Assembly: GCA_014695295.1 (NCBI GenBank)
Contig: JACJNY010000079.1
Location: 1 to 64,000, forward strand
Length of the DNA stretch: 64,000 nt
Direction: 5' to 3'
From: Microcoleus sp. FACHB-61
GTDB lineage: Bacteria > Cyanobacteriota > Cyanobacteriia > Cyanobacteriales > Microcoleaceae
Shown: positions 8,731-16,894 of the stretch, piece after piece
How the letters are laid out: each line of letters starts with the position of its first letter
Position numbering within the stretch: position 1 is the first letter of the stretch
Translations under genes and position numbers: made by a program
The notes under the pieces: generated by a model
Databases searched by the model: none
What the model saw: only the letters and a program-made list of their open reading frames with translations
Told to the model about the DNA's origin: nothing

Positions 8731-10062
8731 TTATCTTAAATTTAACCAATCTTGAATTTCTTGCGCTAACCAAGCCGCCTCAACCTCTTTCAAATTTTTT
8801 GCTAAAATATAAAAGTAAGTTCCCATATCGTTACCTGAACGAATCCTGATTTGATTTCCCTCAGCCAGGGCATATATAAAAGTACCCAAAATTTCCGAAA
8901 TTTCCCCAGTTTGTTGTAAATAACTCCAACCAAATATCTGATGTTCCACTTTAAAGTAGTTCCGGTTAAATGTAATTTTATTACCATTGCCCAACATCTT
9001 AACTAAGATACTTGCTATAATCGTAAACAATCCTAATCCCATAAGGGAATTTACTTTCCAAACTAATAACATCATCGGCACAAATAGCAGTATAATTAAT
9101 GATCCTATAAAAGCACCTAAAAAAGGCTGGCTGACTAAAGTAGACGGAATTTTAATGTTTAACTCCGTCGCTGATTTGCTAACTTGAATGCGACTGTGAC
9201 GCGGTTTAGCAATTTTCCGAACAGTCGCAATTTGAAGATTAGCCCCTTGTATGTTTCCCGATTTCAAAGCTGCTAAAGCGTCTCTAGCCTTGCTGAAACG
9301 CTTTTCTAACGCGATTTCCGTCATCTTCTCAATCCAGCTTACCAAACTAGGACTCACACTCACGCGATCGCTAAACTGAATTCGAGAATCTTTCTGTGGC
9401 AAATCCGCAGGAGTCATCCCCGTTAACAAATGAATTAAAGTACCTCCCAAAGCATACAAATCCGAAGCCGGAACCGCCCGCCCCCAAAACTGTTCTAACG
9501 GTGCGTAGCCACTCGTTCCTACAACTGTAAACGTTACGCCTGTCACCGCAGCTTGAGCTTGTACCGCGCCAAAATCTACTAGATAAACGTGCTTATCTTC
9601 TCCCCATATCAAATTACTCGGCTTAATATCTCGGTGCAAAACAGGGGGATTCAACTCATGCAAATAAATTAAAATCTCCAGCACTTCAGTGGAAATTTTT
9701 CGCACGTTATTCTCGGAAAATCGCTTGCCTTTTTCTAACAATTCCTGAAGTGAAAACCCCGGAATATAATCTTGCACTAATCCAAACCAAGGCAATCCTG
9801 CTCCGGCTTCCCGCTCCAGGGAAAAATAATCTCGATAGCAAGGAATGCGGGGATGATTTAGCGCCTGCAAAACTTGTGCTTCTCTTTCAAAAAGCTTGAG
9901 TTCTTCCCACTGCATTTCCGGGCTAAAAGCTAACATTTTCAGCGTCACCTGTTCTTGAGACTCTAAATCTACTGCTAGCCAAGTTTGATGACCGGCCGCT
10001 GTGCGTCCTAAACGCTGTTGCAATTGATAACGTTCTTGTAAAATTTTTCCTGGATCTAACAC
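8731..10062 (-). CDS. Hanks-type serine/threonine protein kinase with C-terminal membrane anchor
   Basis: 443 residues. Kinase motifs are complete: Lys42 (VTLKML), Glu61, HRDIKPSN (143-150, catalytic Asp145) and DFG (163-165), followed by a PLEQFWG segment typical of cyanobacterial Pkn proteins. The glycine-rich loop is atypical (LGRTAAGHQTW). After a basic linker, two hydrophobic segments lie at about 308-350, then a C-terminal domain of about 85 residues (HQIFGWSYLQQTGEI...) of unknown role. Translation most likely starts at GTG 10060-10062, preceded by GAGGG; the nearby ATG is out of frame. It probably transduces an unidentified signal at the membrane. Confidence 0.9.
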   Translation of the reverse strand: MLDPGKILQERYQLQQRLGRTAAGHQTWLAVDLESQEQVTLKMLAFSPEMQWEELKLFEREAQVLQALNHPRIPCYRDYFSLEREAGAGLPWFGLVQDYIPGFSLQELLEKGKRFSENNVRKISTEVLEILIYLHELNPPVLHRDIKPSNLIWGEDKHVYLVDFGAVQAQAAVTGVTFTVVGTSGYAPLEQFWGRAVPASDLYALGGTLIHLLTGMTPADLPQKDSRIQFSDRVSVSPSLVSWIEKMTEIALEKRFSKARDALAALKSGNIQGANLQIATVRKIAKPRHSRIQVSKSATELNIKIPSTLVSQPFLGAFIGSLIILLFVPMMLLVWKVNSLMGLGLFTIIASILVKMLGNGNKITFNRNYFKVEHQIFGWSYLQQTGEISEILGTFIYALAEGNQIRIRSGNDMGTYFYILAKNLKEVEAAWLAQEIQDWLNLR

Positions 10063-10152
10063 AGCATTGCCCTCTTTTTTTTTATATACGAAATTGCCTT
10101 AACTATTAAATTAACTATTTTGCCCAGAGTGTTAAATTGCTACTAGAAGTAA

Positions 10153-11148
10153 TTACCCGTGCATTTCTCCATTCGGCATGATTGTACCGCGCAATTGAGA
10201 TCCCCCTAAATTAGCAGTGCTCAAATCTGCCCTAATCAAAATTGTGCCGTGCAAAATTGCCTCGCGCAAATCTGTTCTAGCCAGGTAGGCATCAGTCAGA
10301 TCGGCTTCACTCAAATTTGCCTGATTAAAATTAGCTCGACTCAAATCAGCCCTCACCAAATTAGCTCGACTCAAGTCAGCCATAACTAAATTAGCATTGC
10401 TCAACTTAACATCCGGAAGAAATGCACCTCGCAAGTTAGCGCCCGCAAATTCAGCATCAATTAACACAGCTCTTTCCAACTTAGCATTTCTCATTACAGC
10501 CCAGGAAAAATTTGTTTCTACCAAAGTTGCTTCTGTCAAAAATATGCCATCTAAAATAGCTTCGCTCAAATTTGCCTGAGTCAGATTTGCTTCCCCCAGA
10601 GATGCTTCTGTCAAATTCGCGTGACTGAGATTAGCTTTAGTCAAATCTGCACCTTGCAAATTGACGCCCCGCAAATCTGCACCTTGCAAATTTGCACCCC
10701 GCAAATTTGCACCCTCAAAAATCCGCAGCTCCTTGCGCAAATTTGCACCCCGCAAGCACGCACCGCGCAAATCGGCACCTTGCAAATTGACACCTCGCAT
10801 ATCTGCCTCGGTCAAATTTGCATCAATAAAAACTGCCAAAGAGATGTTGGCTTTGCGAAAGTCTGCACCTTGCAAAGTCGCTCCGTGGAAGTCTGCATCG
10901 GACAAGTTTGCTCCGCTCAAGTTTGCTTGATTTAAGTTAGCACCGCACAACTTTGCATTAGTTAAATTGGCGCGCTGAAGGTTAATCCTGCTCAAGTACG
11001 ACAGCGCTAAGTTTGCACCCCAGAGGTCAGCACTGCTTAAATTGACGCCTATTAAATCGGCGCCGCTCAGGTATACGCCTCTCAGATTCATACCTTGAAA
11101 ATCTAGTTCTCCTGATGTATATCGCCTTAAAATTTCGCTGGCATTCAT
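10153..11148 (-). CDS. Pentapeptide-repeat protein
   Basis: 331 residues. Nearly the whole chain after residue 15 is tandem A(D/N)LxG/x pentapeptides (for example GADLIGVNLSSADLWGANL), which fold as a right-handed quadrilateral beta-helix. Such proteins are abundant in cyanobacteria; most have no assigned role, and some mimic DNA or bind partner proteins. There is no signal peptide or other domain, so cytoplasmic location is likely. The opposite strand shows long open frames that are artefacts of the 15-nt periodicity. Confidence 0.92.
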   Translation of the reverse strand: MNASEILRRYTSGELDFQGMNLRGVYLSGADLIGVNLSSADLWGANLALSYLSRINLQRANLTNAKLCGANLNQANLSGANLSDADFHGATLQGADFRKANISLAVFIDANLTEADMRGVNLQGADLRGACLRGANLRKELRIFEGANLRGANLQGADLRGVNLQGADLTKANLSHANLTEASLGEANLTQANLSEAILDGIFLTEATLVETNFSWAVMRNAKLERAVLIDAEFAGANLRGAFLPDVKLSNANLVMADLSRANLVRADLSRANFNQANLSEADLTDAYLARTDLREAILHGTILIRADLSTANLGGSQLRGTIMPNGEMHG

Positions 11149-11196
11149 ATTTATTTTTGTTAATTAAGTACAATCTGCTATTTCTAGACTTCTTAA

Positions 11197-11326
11197 ATTT
11201 CAGTTCGCGCAGGCGGACTTAATTTATGTAGCCCCAGGCTTGAGTCGGGGAAATTTGATGGAAATTCTTGAATTTCTGTTTGCGGAGGCGGACTTAGTTT
11301 GTGTAGCCCCAGACTTGAGTCTGGGT
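11197..11326. repeat. Tandem pair of about 55-bp direct repeats with inner hairpin
   Basis: Two copies (about 11197-11251 and 11271-11326) share AATTTC.GTT.GCG.AGGCGGACTTA and TGTAGCCCCAG.CTTGAGTC.GGG, offset by about 74 bp. Each copy ends in a small hairpin; in the second it is CCCAGAC-TTGA-GTCTGGG. It looks like a dispersed cyanobacterial repeat placed between the pentapeptide gene and the next gene upstream on the same strand. Confidence 0.65.
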
Positions 11327-11337
11327 ATTTAATGAGT

Positions 11338-13023
11338 TTAATTCACAAATTCTTGAGTCCAAGAGACTGTTTTGCTGCCTAACTGTCGCCCGTGAATTTT
11401 CACATGAGTAAGATAGTTGGATTTTAAAGTACACAGTTTTTTGTGAATGTATGTAGCTGTAGCCTGTTGGTTTGGTACTTCGGCCGACTCCAGAATGACG
11501 TGCAGCCAACCGTCTTTAAATCCCGCTGTAGCAGCAATTCCCTTAGGCTGTAGCAATTGATTGATCAATTGGGCGATCGCCTTTGGTTTGCCTTGTTTTG
11601 CCATTTCCCGAAGCTGATACTGATTTGCTTTCTGGCTAGAGTTGTCCTCCGGTATTTCTGAAAATTTTTCTGCAATGTTTTCCTGGGTTTCAAAAGGATG
11701 TTTGCCGCTTTCTTTTGACTCCAATTCGCTCAAGATTTCCATTAATTTATCGGTAAAATCCTGAACTTTCCCTACATACTCTCTGAGATTTTTATATTTC
11801 CAGTACAAACGCTCCTCTGCACTTCCCGTAGAAAATTTTTCGTTCAAAGCAGCTTCTAACTGGGTGAATATATTTTCTATTTGCGCCGTTGCGGAGTTAG
11901 CACTTTGACTGACTAATCCTTTCATTTCTTCTTCCAATCCCAACTTGCGTTTGATGGAATCGCTAATATTTATAATAACAGGCTCTGGTGGCTCGAAATT
12001 TCCGATAATTGTCGGCATTTCTGCAACTGGGAATGTTTCTACCAGTTCCTGTCTGAAATCGGCCGCAGAATTATTGCTGCTGGTTTCCGGTTCTTTAAAC
12101 TGTACATTTTCTGCCGAACCCGGCACTAAGTAACTCTTCTGGGGGTCATAATGATAGTGAGCTGGAGCAGCTTGAATGATTTGAGTAATATCGCCTGGAT
12201 CAAAATAATCGCTGCGCCTGTCAACCAGCTCGTTCTCTTCATAAACACTGTTGCTTAAATGTGTCTGATCGTAATCTTCGGTACCCGGATCTTCGGCTTC
12301 ATCGCGTTCTTCCTGTTGCATTTTTGCGTAACAAGAATTCATCGCTTTGATGATTACGCTCGCAGCTTGGTCGTTTTCATCTCTGTTGTCGAGATTGCTA
12401 GCAGTTGTGTACAACTGAGATTCGAGTTCGCCTAGGCTGCCGCAGACATTAAACAGTTGTCGCAGCAGATTGTCAAGTTCTTGAGTTTTCAGCAGCAGCC
12501 AGTCGCGATCGCTAAAAGTGAACTGGTGATAAAGACTAGAAAAAATTAAGATTTTAGCCCTCAGCGGATTGGTTTGCTGCAAAATCTTTTGTCTGACATC
12601 AAATAAATTGCCGGGGTTTCTTGCCTGTTCTTCGCTGCTTAATATTTCCGAACTAAAGTGCTCTTCAAATGCGGGAGCTTCCTGACCGCCAAAACTAGAT
12701 ATGTTTGTTTCTAATCTGGTGAAATCTTCAAATTCATACAGCCTGCTAAGTTGACAGACTATGAGGTCGGCTACTAAAGCATACTCTGTTTTTTTATTAA
12801 CCTTAGAGACTATACTATTTAAAACTGCTTCAATCTCTTCTAACCTGCTGTACTTGCCGCAGAGTTCTTCGATTAGAATTCCTAGATTTGCGCTGGCGAG
12901 TTGGGCCGGATCGTTTTCCCAAAACTCTTTACAAGCAAAAAATATTATTTTTTTAATGCGCGAGAGATTGGCGTCTTGTTCAAATTCGCGAACAACTTCA
13001 TCTAAAATAGATAAAGCTTTCAT
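11338..13023 (-). CDS. Cyanobacterial protein of unknown function with a C-terminal conserved domain
   Basis: 561 residues from the chosen ATG at 13023, which has a GGAGG Shine-Dalgarno 7 nt upstream; the longer frame to 13053 adds ten residues without a ribosome site. The first 230 residues are mainly helical (MKALSILDEVVREFEQ...). The middle, about 230-360, is acidic and low in complexity, with a further helical part at 370-450. The last 90 residues (AKQGKPKAIAQLINQLLQPKGI... to VSWTQEFV) resemble a module seen in several cyanobacterial proteins; that is from memory and was not verified. No catalytic motif, signal peptide or membrane segment is visible. It is divergent from the oxidoreductase gene at 13094. 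Confidence 0.75.
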   Translation of the reverse strand: MKALSILDEVVREFEQDANLSRIKKIIFFACKEFWENDPAQLASANLGILIEELCGKYSRLEEIEAVLNSIVSKVNKKTEYALVADLIVCQLSRLYEFEDFTRLETNISSFGGQEAPAFEEHFSSEILSSEEQARNPGNLFDVRQKILQQTNPLRAKILIFSSLYHQFTFSDRDWLLLKTQELDNLLRQLFNVCGSLGELESQLYTTASNLDNRDENDQAASVIIKAMNSCYAKMQQEERDEAEDPGTEDYDQTHLSNSVYEENELVDRRSDYFDPGDITQIIQAAPAHYHYDPQKSYLVPGSAENVQFKEPETSSNNSAADFRQELVETFPVAEMPTIIGNFEPPEPVIINISDSIKRKLGLEEEMKGLVSQSANSATAQIENIFTQLEAALNEKFSTGSAEERLYWKYKNLREYVGKVQDFTDKLMEILSELESKESGKHPFETQENIAEKFSEIPEDNSSQKANQYQLREMAKQGKPKAIAQLINQLLQPKGIAATAGFKDGWLHVILESAEVPNQQATATYIHKKLCTLKSNYLTHVKIHGRQLGSKTVSWTQEFVN

Positions 13024-13093
13024 AGTTTTCCTCCCATAAAAATACCCTGTCAACAGTCAGCGATAAATAATAAGATTATACCACATTTGATAA

Positions 13094-14593
13094 ATGCAAG
13101 ACTTTGATGCGATCGTAATTGGCAGCGGTATTGGCGGCTTAGTCGCCGGCTCGATGCTAGCTCGCTACGGCAAGCGGGTTCTCGTCTGCGAGAGCCACAC
13201 AATAGCGGGCGGGGCAGCTCACAGCTTTTGGCGCCGGGGATTTCACTTTGATTCGGGGCCTTCTTTTTATTGCGGTTTGACTGACCCCCTGTCGTTCAAT
13301 CCTTTGCGACAAGTTTTTGATGTTTTGGAGGAATCGATCGCAGCAATTTCCTACGATCCGCTGGGGCATTACCATTTTCCAGAGGGAAGTTTGCCGGTTT
13401 ATGCTGATGCGAGAAGTTATTTAGATGCTGTAGCTAAGTTCGCACCGCAAGGTGCTGTAGAATTGCAGCAATTTCAACAAAATTTATTAGTTTTGTATGA
13501 GGCTTTGCGTGGAATTCCGGCTTTAGCGCTGAGATCCGACTGGCAGTTGATACCTGTTTTGCTGTCTCGGTACTCGCCTGCTTTGCTGAAGCTGTTACCG
13601 CTAGTAGGTGCGATCGCGGGTTCTGCAGGTTCCTTGATGGATCGCGATGTGCGCGACCCTTGGGTGCGGCGTTTGATCGATTTGGAGTGCTTTTTGCTGT
13701 CGGGTTTGAAAGCGCACGGAACTGTCGCGCCGGAAATAGCTTTTATGATTGGCGAACGATCGCGCTGTGCGATCGAATATCCTGTAGGTGGCAGCGGTGC
13801 GATCGTCGATGCTTTAGTGAGAGGTTTGCAGCGCTGGGGAGGAAAGCTGCGCCTGGGAACTCCCGTCGAGCAAATTTTAGTTGAATCCGGCAAAACCACC
13901 GGCGTTCGCTTGCAAAATGGCGAAATTATCCGCGCCCCAATTGTTATTTCAAATGCCACCGTCTGGGATACTTATACAAAATTACTGCGGCCTGAAGATT
14001 TGCCGGAAAGCTACCGAAAAAGCGCTTTATCGATGCCAGCAGTAGAGAGTTTCATGCACCTGCATTTAGGAATTAAAGCCGAAGGACTCGAAGGTTTGAC
14101 CGGCCACCACGTCGTCGTTCACGACAGCAAGATTGACATTACAGTACCCGGAAATACTTGCATGATTTCGATTCCTACAGTGTGGGATGCAACTCTCGCG
14201 CCGCCCGGACATCACGCCGTTCACGCTTATACATTGGAACCTTACGAAGGCTGGGAATATGGCAAATTGTATCAGCAGAAAAAGCAAGAGCGATCGCAAT
14301 CTCTGTTTCAAGCTTTAGAAAGAATTATACCGGATGTGCGATCGCGAATAGTCTTAGAGTCGATCGGCACACCGCTAACCCACGCCCGATTTTTGCGCCG
14401 ATATCAAGGAACTTACGGGCCTGCAATCGCCGCCGGAAAAGGCACATTTCCCGGGCCGCAAACACCAGTCAAAGGCTTGTATCGGGTGGGAGACAGCACC
14501 ATGCCGGGAATTGGCGTGCCCGCCGTCGCAGCATCGGGTATTTTGTGCGCGAATACTTTGGTAAATTCCGATGTTACAGCACAATTTTTGTAA
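13094..14593 (+). CDS. FAD-dependent oxidoreductase of the phytoene desaturase / CrtISO / RetSat superfamily
   Basis: 499 residues. It opens with a Rossmann dinucleotide site (AIVIGSGIGGLVAGSMLARYG) and an acidic ribose contact (VCESHTIAGGAA), and ends with the superfamily FAD motif (GLYRVGDSTMPGIGVPAVAASG). Overall similarity is to carotene isomerase and related carotenoid oxidoreductases, so the substrate is probably a carotenoid or similar polyene in the membrane. CrtISO proper has different N-terminal residues, so I do not assign a symbol. The ATG lies 70 bp from the divergent gene at 13023. Confidence 0.85.
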   Translation: MQDFDAIVIGSGIGGLVAGSMLARYGKRVLVCESHTIAGGAAHSFWRRGFHFDSGPSFYCGLTDPLSFNPLRQVFDVLEESIAAISYDPLGHYHFPEGSLPVYADARSYLDAVAKFAPQGAVELQQFQQNLLVLYEALRGIPALALRSDWQLIPVLLSRYSPALLKLLPLVGAIAGSAGSLMDRDVRDPWVRRLIDLECFLLSGLKAHGTVAPEIAFMIGERSRCAIEYPVGGSGAIVDALVRGLQRWGGKLRLGTPVEQILVESGKTTGVRLQNGEIIRAPIVISNATVWDTYTKLLRPEDLPESYRKSALSMPAVESFMHLHLGIKAEGLEGLTGHHVVVHDSKIDITVPGNTCMISIPTVWDATLAPPGHHAVHAYTLEPYEGWEYGKLYQQKKQERSQSLFQALERIIPDVRSRIVLESIGTPLTHARFLRRYQGTYGPAIAAGKGTFPGPQTPVKGLYRVGDSTMPGIGVPAVAASGILCANTLVNSDVTAQFL

Positions 14594-14715
14594 ATTGGTA
14601 GAGGAAACGGGCGGGTTTTGCCAAAGATATTTTCGGCAACTCAAAAAATAGATAAACCCGCCCTCTCGGAACCAGTAAACTGCTTTCTGGAGCGCTGATG
14701 AGTGCTAAAGACTGA

Positions 14716-14811
14716 TTATCCACCAGCGGCAAAAGCGCCCATAATTGCGATCGACAAAGCCAAACCTGGCAACAGCAGCAATCCTAACATCAAAGCATCG
14801 TGTCCGCTCAT
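14716..14811 (-). CDS. 31-residue single-helix membrane microprotein
   Basis: An ATG at 14811 with an AGGAG Shine-Dalgarno 8 nt upstream opens a 31-codon frame, MSGHDALM followed by a Leu/Ala/Gly-rich hydrophobic helix and ending FAAGG. The size and shape resemble the small one-helix subunits of cyanobacterial photosynthetic complexes (psb, psa, pet and ndh small subunits), but I cannot match it to any one of them. It stands alone between the convergent oxidoreductase gene and the LRR gene. The good ribosome site and codon use make a real gene likely. Confidence 0.55.
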   Translation of the reverse strand: MSGHDALMLGLLLLPGLALSIAIMGAFAAGG

Positions 14812-14879
14812 CACTTTCTCCTGATATTTACGTTCAACATTATACTATATAAACCGCCATCTTGCCTCCACCTTAAGAA

Positions 14880-15893
14880 TTAAAACCGACATATAGATTC
14901 AGGATTCACAGGGCAAATTTTATTAACAATGGGATTGCCGCGTAAGTCCAGGGTAGTTAACTTTTGCAAAGATTGTAGGGAACTGATATCAGAGATTTGA
15001 TTGTTGTACAAGTCAAGCAAAAATAAGTTATTTAAAGCTTGCAGCGCGCTGCAATCGGAAATCGGATTGTTGAAGAGATAAAGTTGAGTCAAATTAGTTA
15101 ACGATTTCAGCGGACTGATGTCTGATATTTGATTGTTACCGAGGTTTAGTTCAATTAAATTAGTGAGCGATGTCAAAGGGCTAATATCTGATATTTGATT
15201 TTGGAATAAAACTAATTTATTTAAGTTTGTTAGGGATGCCAGCGGAGTAAGGTCAGATATTTCATTTCCGAACAGAAACAGCGTATTGAGATTTTTTAAG
15301 GAAGCCAACGGGGTGATATCCGAGATTTTATTATTGTAAAGGTAGAGTGTCTGGAGTTCAGTTAAATTAGCCAGAGGAGCGAGGTCGGAAATTTGATTGT
15401 TGTAGAGGATCAGCGCATTTAAGTTAGTTAAAGCTTTTACGGGACTAATATCAGAAATTTTGTTATCAAACAAGACAAGTGCGCTAAGATTAGTTAGAGG
15501 CGCTAGGGGACTGATGTCTGAGATTTGATTGGTATCGAGAACGAGTCTAGTCAGATTTGTTAGAGATGAGAGCGCACTGATATCTGATATTTGATTTACA
15601 TCTATAATCAGAGTTTTTAAGTTAGTTAAAGATTGCAGGGGAGCGATGTCAGATATTTGATTGCTGCCGAGGATGAGATTAGTAAGTTGAGTGAAAGATG
15701 AGAGGGGGCTGATATCGGTAATTTGAAGATTTTTGAGGTTAAATTCTCTTGTATTAGAAAGCAGCTCGTTGGCTCGATCGCACTCAGAAGAGTCTGATAT
15801 TTGCAACAGTATTTCTACGGTATGTTTGGCGTCAGAAGAGAGCGTTTCTTTGTGCTTGCACCAATCGGGGAAGTTATTATAAGTTGTTGTCAT
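14880..15893 (-). CDS. Leucine-rich repeat protein (internalin-like)
   Basis: 337 residues. After an N-terminal cap (about 1-60, with Trp and Cys residues) there are about eleven 22-residue LRRs of the LTNLxxLxLxxNQISDISPL type, closed by a short C-terminal cap with Cys (NKICPVNPESICRF). The repeat type matches the SDS22/internalin class of protein-binding scaffolds. There is no signal peptide or LPXTG motif, so it is probably cytoplasmic; the partner is unknown. Long near-identical repeats indicate expansion by duplication. Confidence 0.9.
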   Translation of the reverse strand: MTTTYNNFPDWCKHKETLSSDAKHTVEILLQISDSSECDRANELLSNTREFNLKNLQITDISPLSSFTQLTNLILGSNQISDIAPLQSLTNLKTLIIDVNQISDISALSSLTNLTRLVLDTNQISDISPLAPLTNLSALVLFDNKISDISPVKALTNLNALILYNNQISDLAPLANLTELQTLYLYNNKISDITPLASLKNLNTLFLFGNEISDLTPLASLTNLNKLVLFQNQISDISPLTSLTNLIELNLGNNQISDISPLKSLTNLTQLYLFNNPISDCSALQALNNLFLLDLYNNQISDISSLQSLQKLTTLDLRGNPIVNKICPVNPESICRF

Positions 15894-16186
15894 GCGAGTT
15901 TAAATTTTAAATGGTATATTTTATCTTAGCAATTTTATATTTAGAACTTGCGATTTCAGAACTTACGCGAAATCTCTATATGTAGGGTGCGCCCTTCGCA
16001 CCTGACCGTTATAAGTAGCGCGTAAAATTACTGGGTGCGTAACTCCTAAAATTGCCATCATTATAGCAATTATATTTCATTTGTGAATTAGATGATTTTT
16101 AGGTTTTGAGAAATTTTAGCAAAAATTGTGTAAAGTAATCTTAATAGCCTTAATTGCATTCCATTCGCAGGAGCCAAGAGCCAATT
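15894..16186. other. Intergenic region upstream of the ABA4-like gene
   Basis: This is the divergent space between the LRR gene and the ABA4-like gene. It contains repeat fragments of the AGAACTTACGC and TGTAGGGTGCG families (about 15958-16050) and an A/T-rich stretch before the ABA4-like start. No gene is seen. Confidence 0.5.
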
Positions 16187-16645
16187 ATGACACCAGAACT
16201 AATTTTTAATGCAGCTAATCTGTTCGTTGTGCCTTTCTGGGCAATTATGATTTTATTACCCAACTGGGGGATTACCCGAAAAGTAATGAATTCCTTCATT
16301 CCGTTTGCGATGCTCGCCGCTTTGTACATATATTTGTTTGGTAGCAGTCTGACTGCCGAAAATGCGGCAGCTTTGTCCAATCCCAAGCTAGCAGATATTG
16401 CTAAGTTCCTGGGGGAAGAAACGGCGGCAGCTACGGGATGGATACATTTTTTAGTGATGGATTTGTTTGTCGGGCGCTGGATTTATTTGGAAGGACAGCG
16501 GACAGGAGTTTGGACGGTTCATTCTTTGGCTTTGTGTTTTTTTGCGGGGCCGATGGGATTGCTTTCTCATATTGTAACTGCTTGGATTACTCAAAGGTTT
16601 TTCCCGAGTTCTGAGGCGGCGGCAACAGTTACTCCGTCGGTTTAG
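16187..16645 (+). CDS. ABA4-like membrane protein (DUF4281)
   Basis: 152 residues with four predicted membrane helices. It resembles plant ABA4 and its cyanobacterial homologues: MTPELIFNAANLFVVPFWAIM at the N-terminus, then GWIHFLVMDLFVGRWIYL and FFAGPMGLLSHI. In plants ABA4 is needed for neoxanthin synthesis; the role in cyanobacteria, which do not make neoxanthin, is not settled. I start at ATG 16187 rather than the in-frame TTG at 16154 because family members begin here; an AGGAG lies about 14 nt upstream. Confidence 0.88.
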   Translation: MTPELIFNAANLFVVPFWAIMILLPNWGITRKVMNSFIPFAMLAALYIYLFGSSLTAENAAALSNPKLADIAKFLGEETAAATGWIHFLVMDLFVGRWIYLEGQRTGVWTVHSLALCFFAGPMGLLSHIVTAWITQRFFPSSEAAATVTPSV

Positions 16646-16711
16646 GGAGAGGGTGTTTAATACCTTGGATGTTAATCATTCATTGGTACGCGCAAAAACT
16701 CTAAACGTATT

Positions 16712-16859
16712 TATTGTAGGGTGCGTCAAGGCTAAATGTGAGAACCATCTACTCAATAAATTTCTCCCTGACGCACCCTAGGGTTAGTTAGTAGGGTGCG
16801 TCAGGGCTGAATGTTTTGACCAAATACTAAAAAATGTTCCCGCTCAGCACCCTACAATA
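16712..16859. repeat. Nested palindromic TAGGGTGCGTC repeat element
   Basis: The outer ends TATTGTAGGGTGCGTCAA and the reverse complement of CTCAGCACCCTACAATA form a long inverted repeat. Inside lie CTGACGCACCCTAG and a second TAGGGTGCGTCAGGGC, so two copies of one palindromic unit are nested. This is a common type of cyanobacterial intergenic repeat, here between convergent genes, where it could also act as a two-way terminator. Confidence 0.7.
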
Positions 16860-16894
16860 GTTATAAGAACGGGTGAACTCCCAGCTACAGAATT

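Noticed and set aside
10397-10935. Open frames on the plus strand across the pentapeptide gene (Thr/Cys/Lys-rich repeats)
   Set aside because: They mirror the 15-nt periodicity of the minus-strand pentapeptide gene and have no ribosome site or family match.
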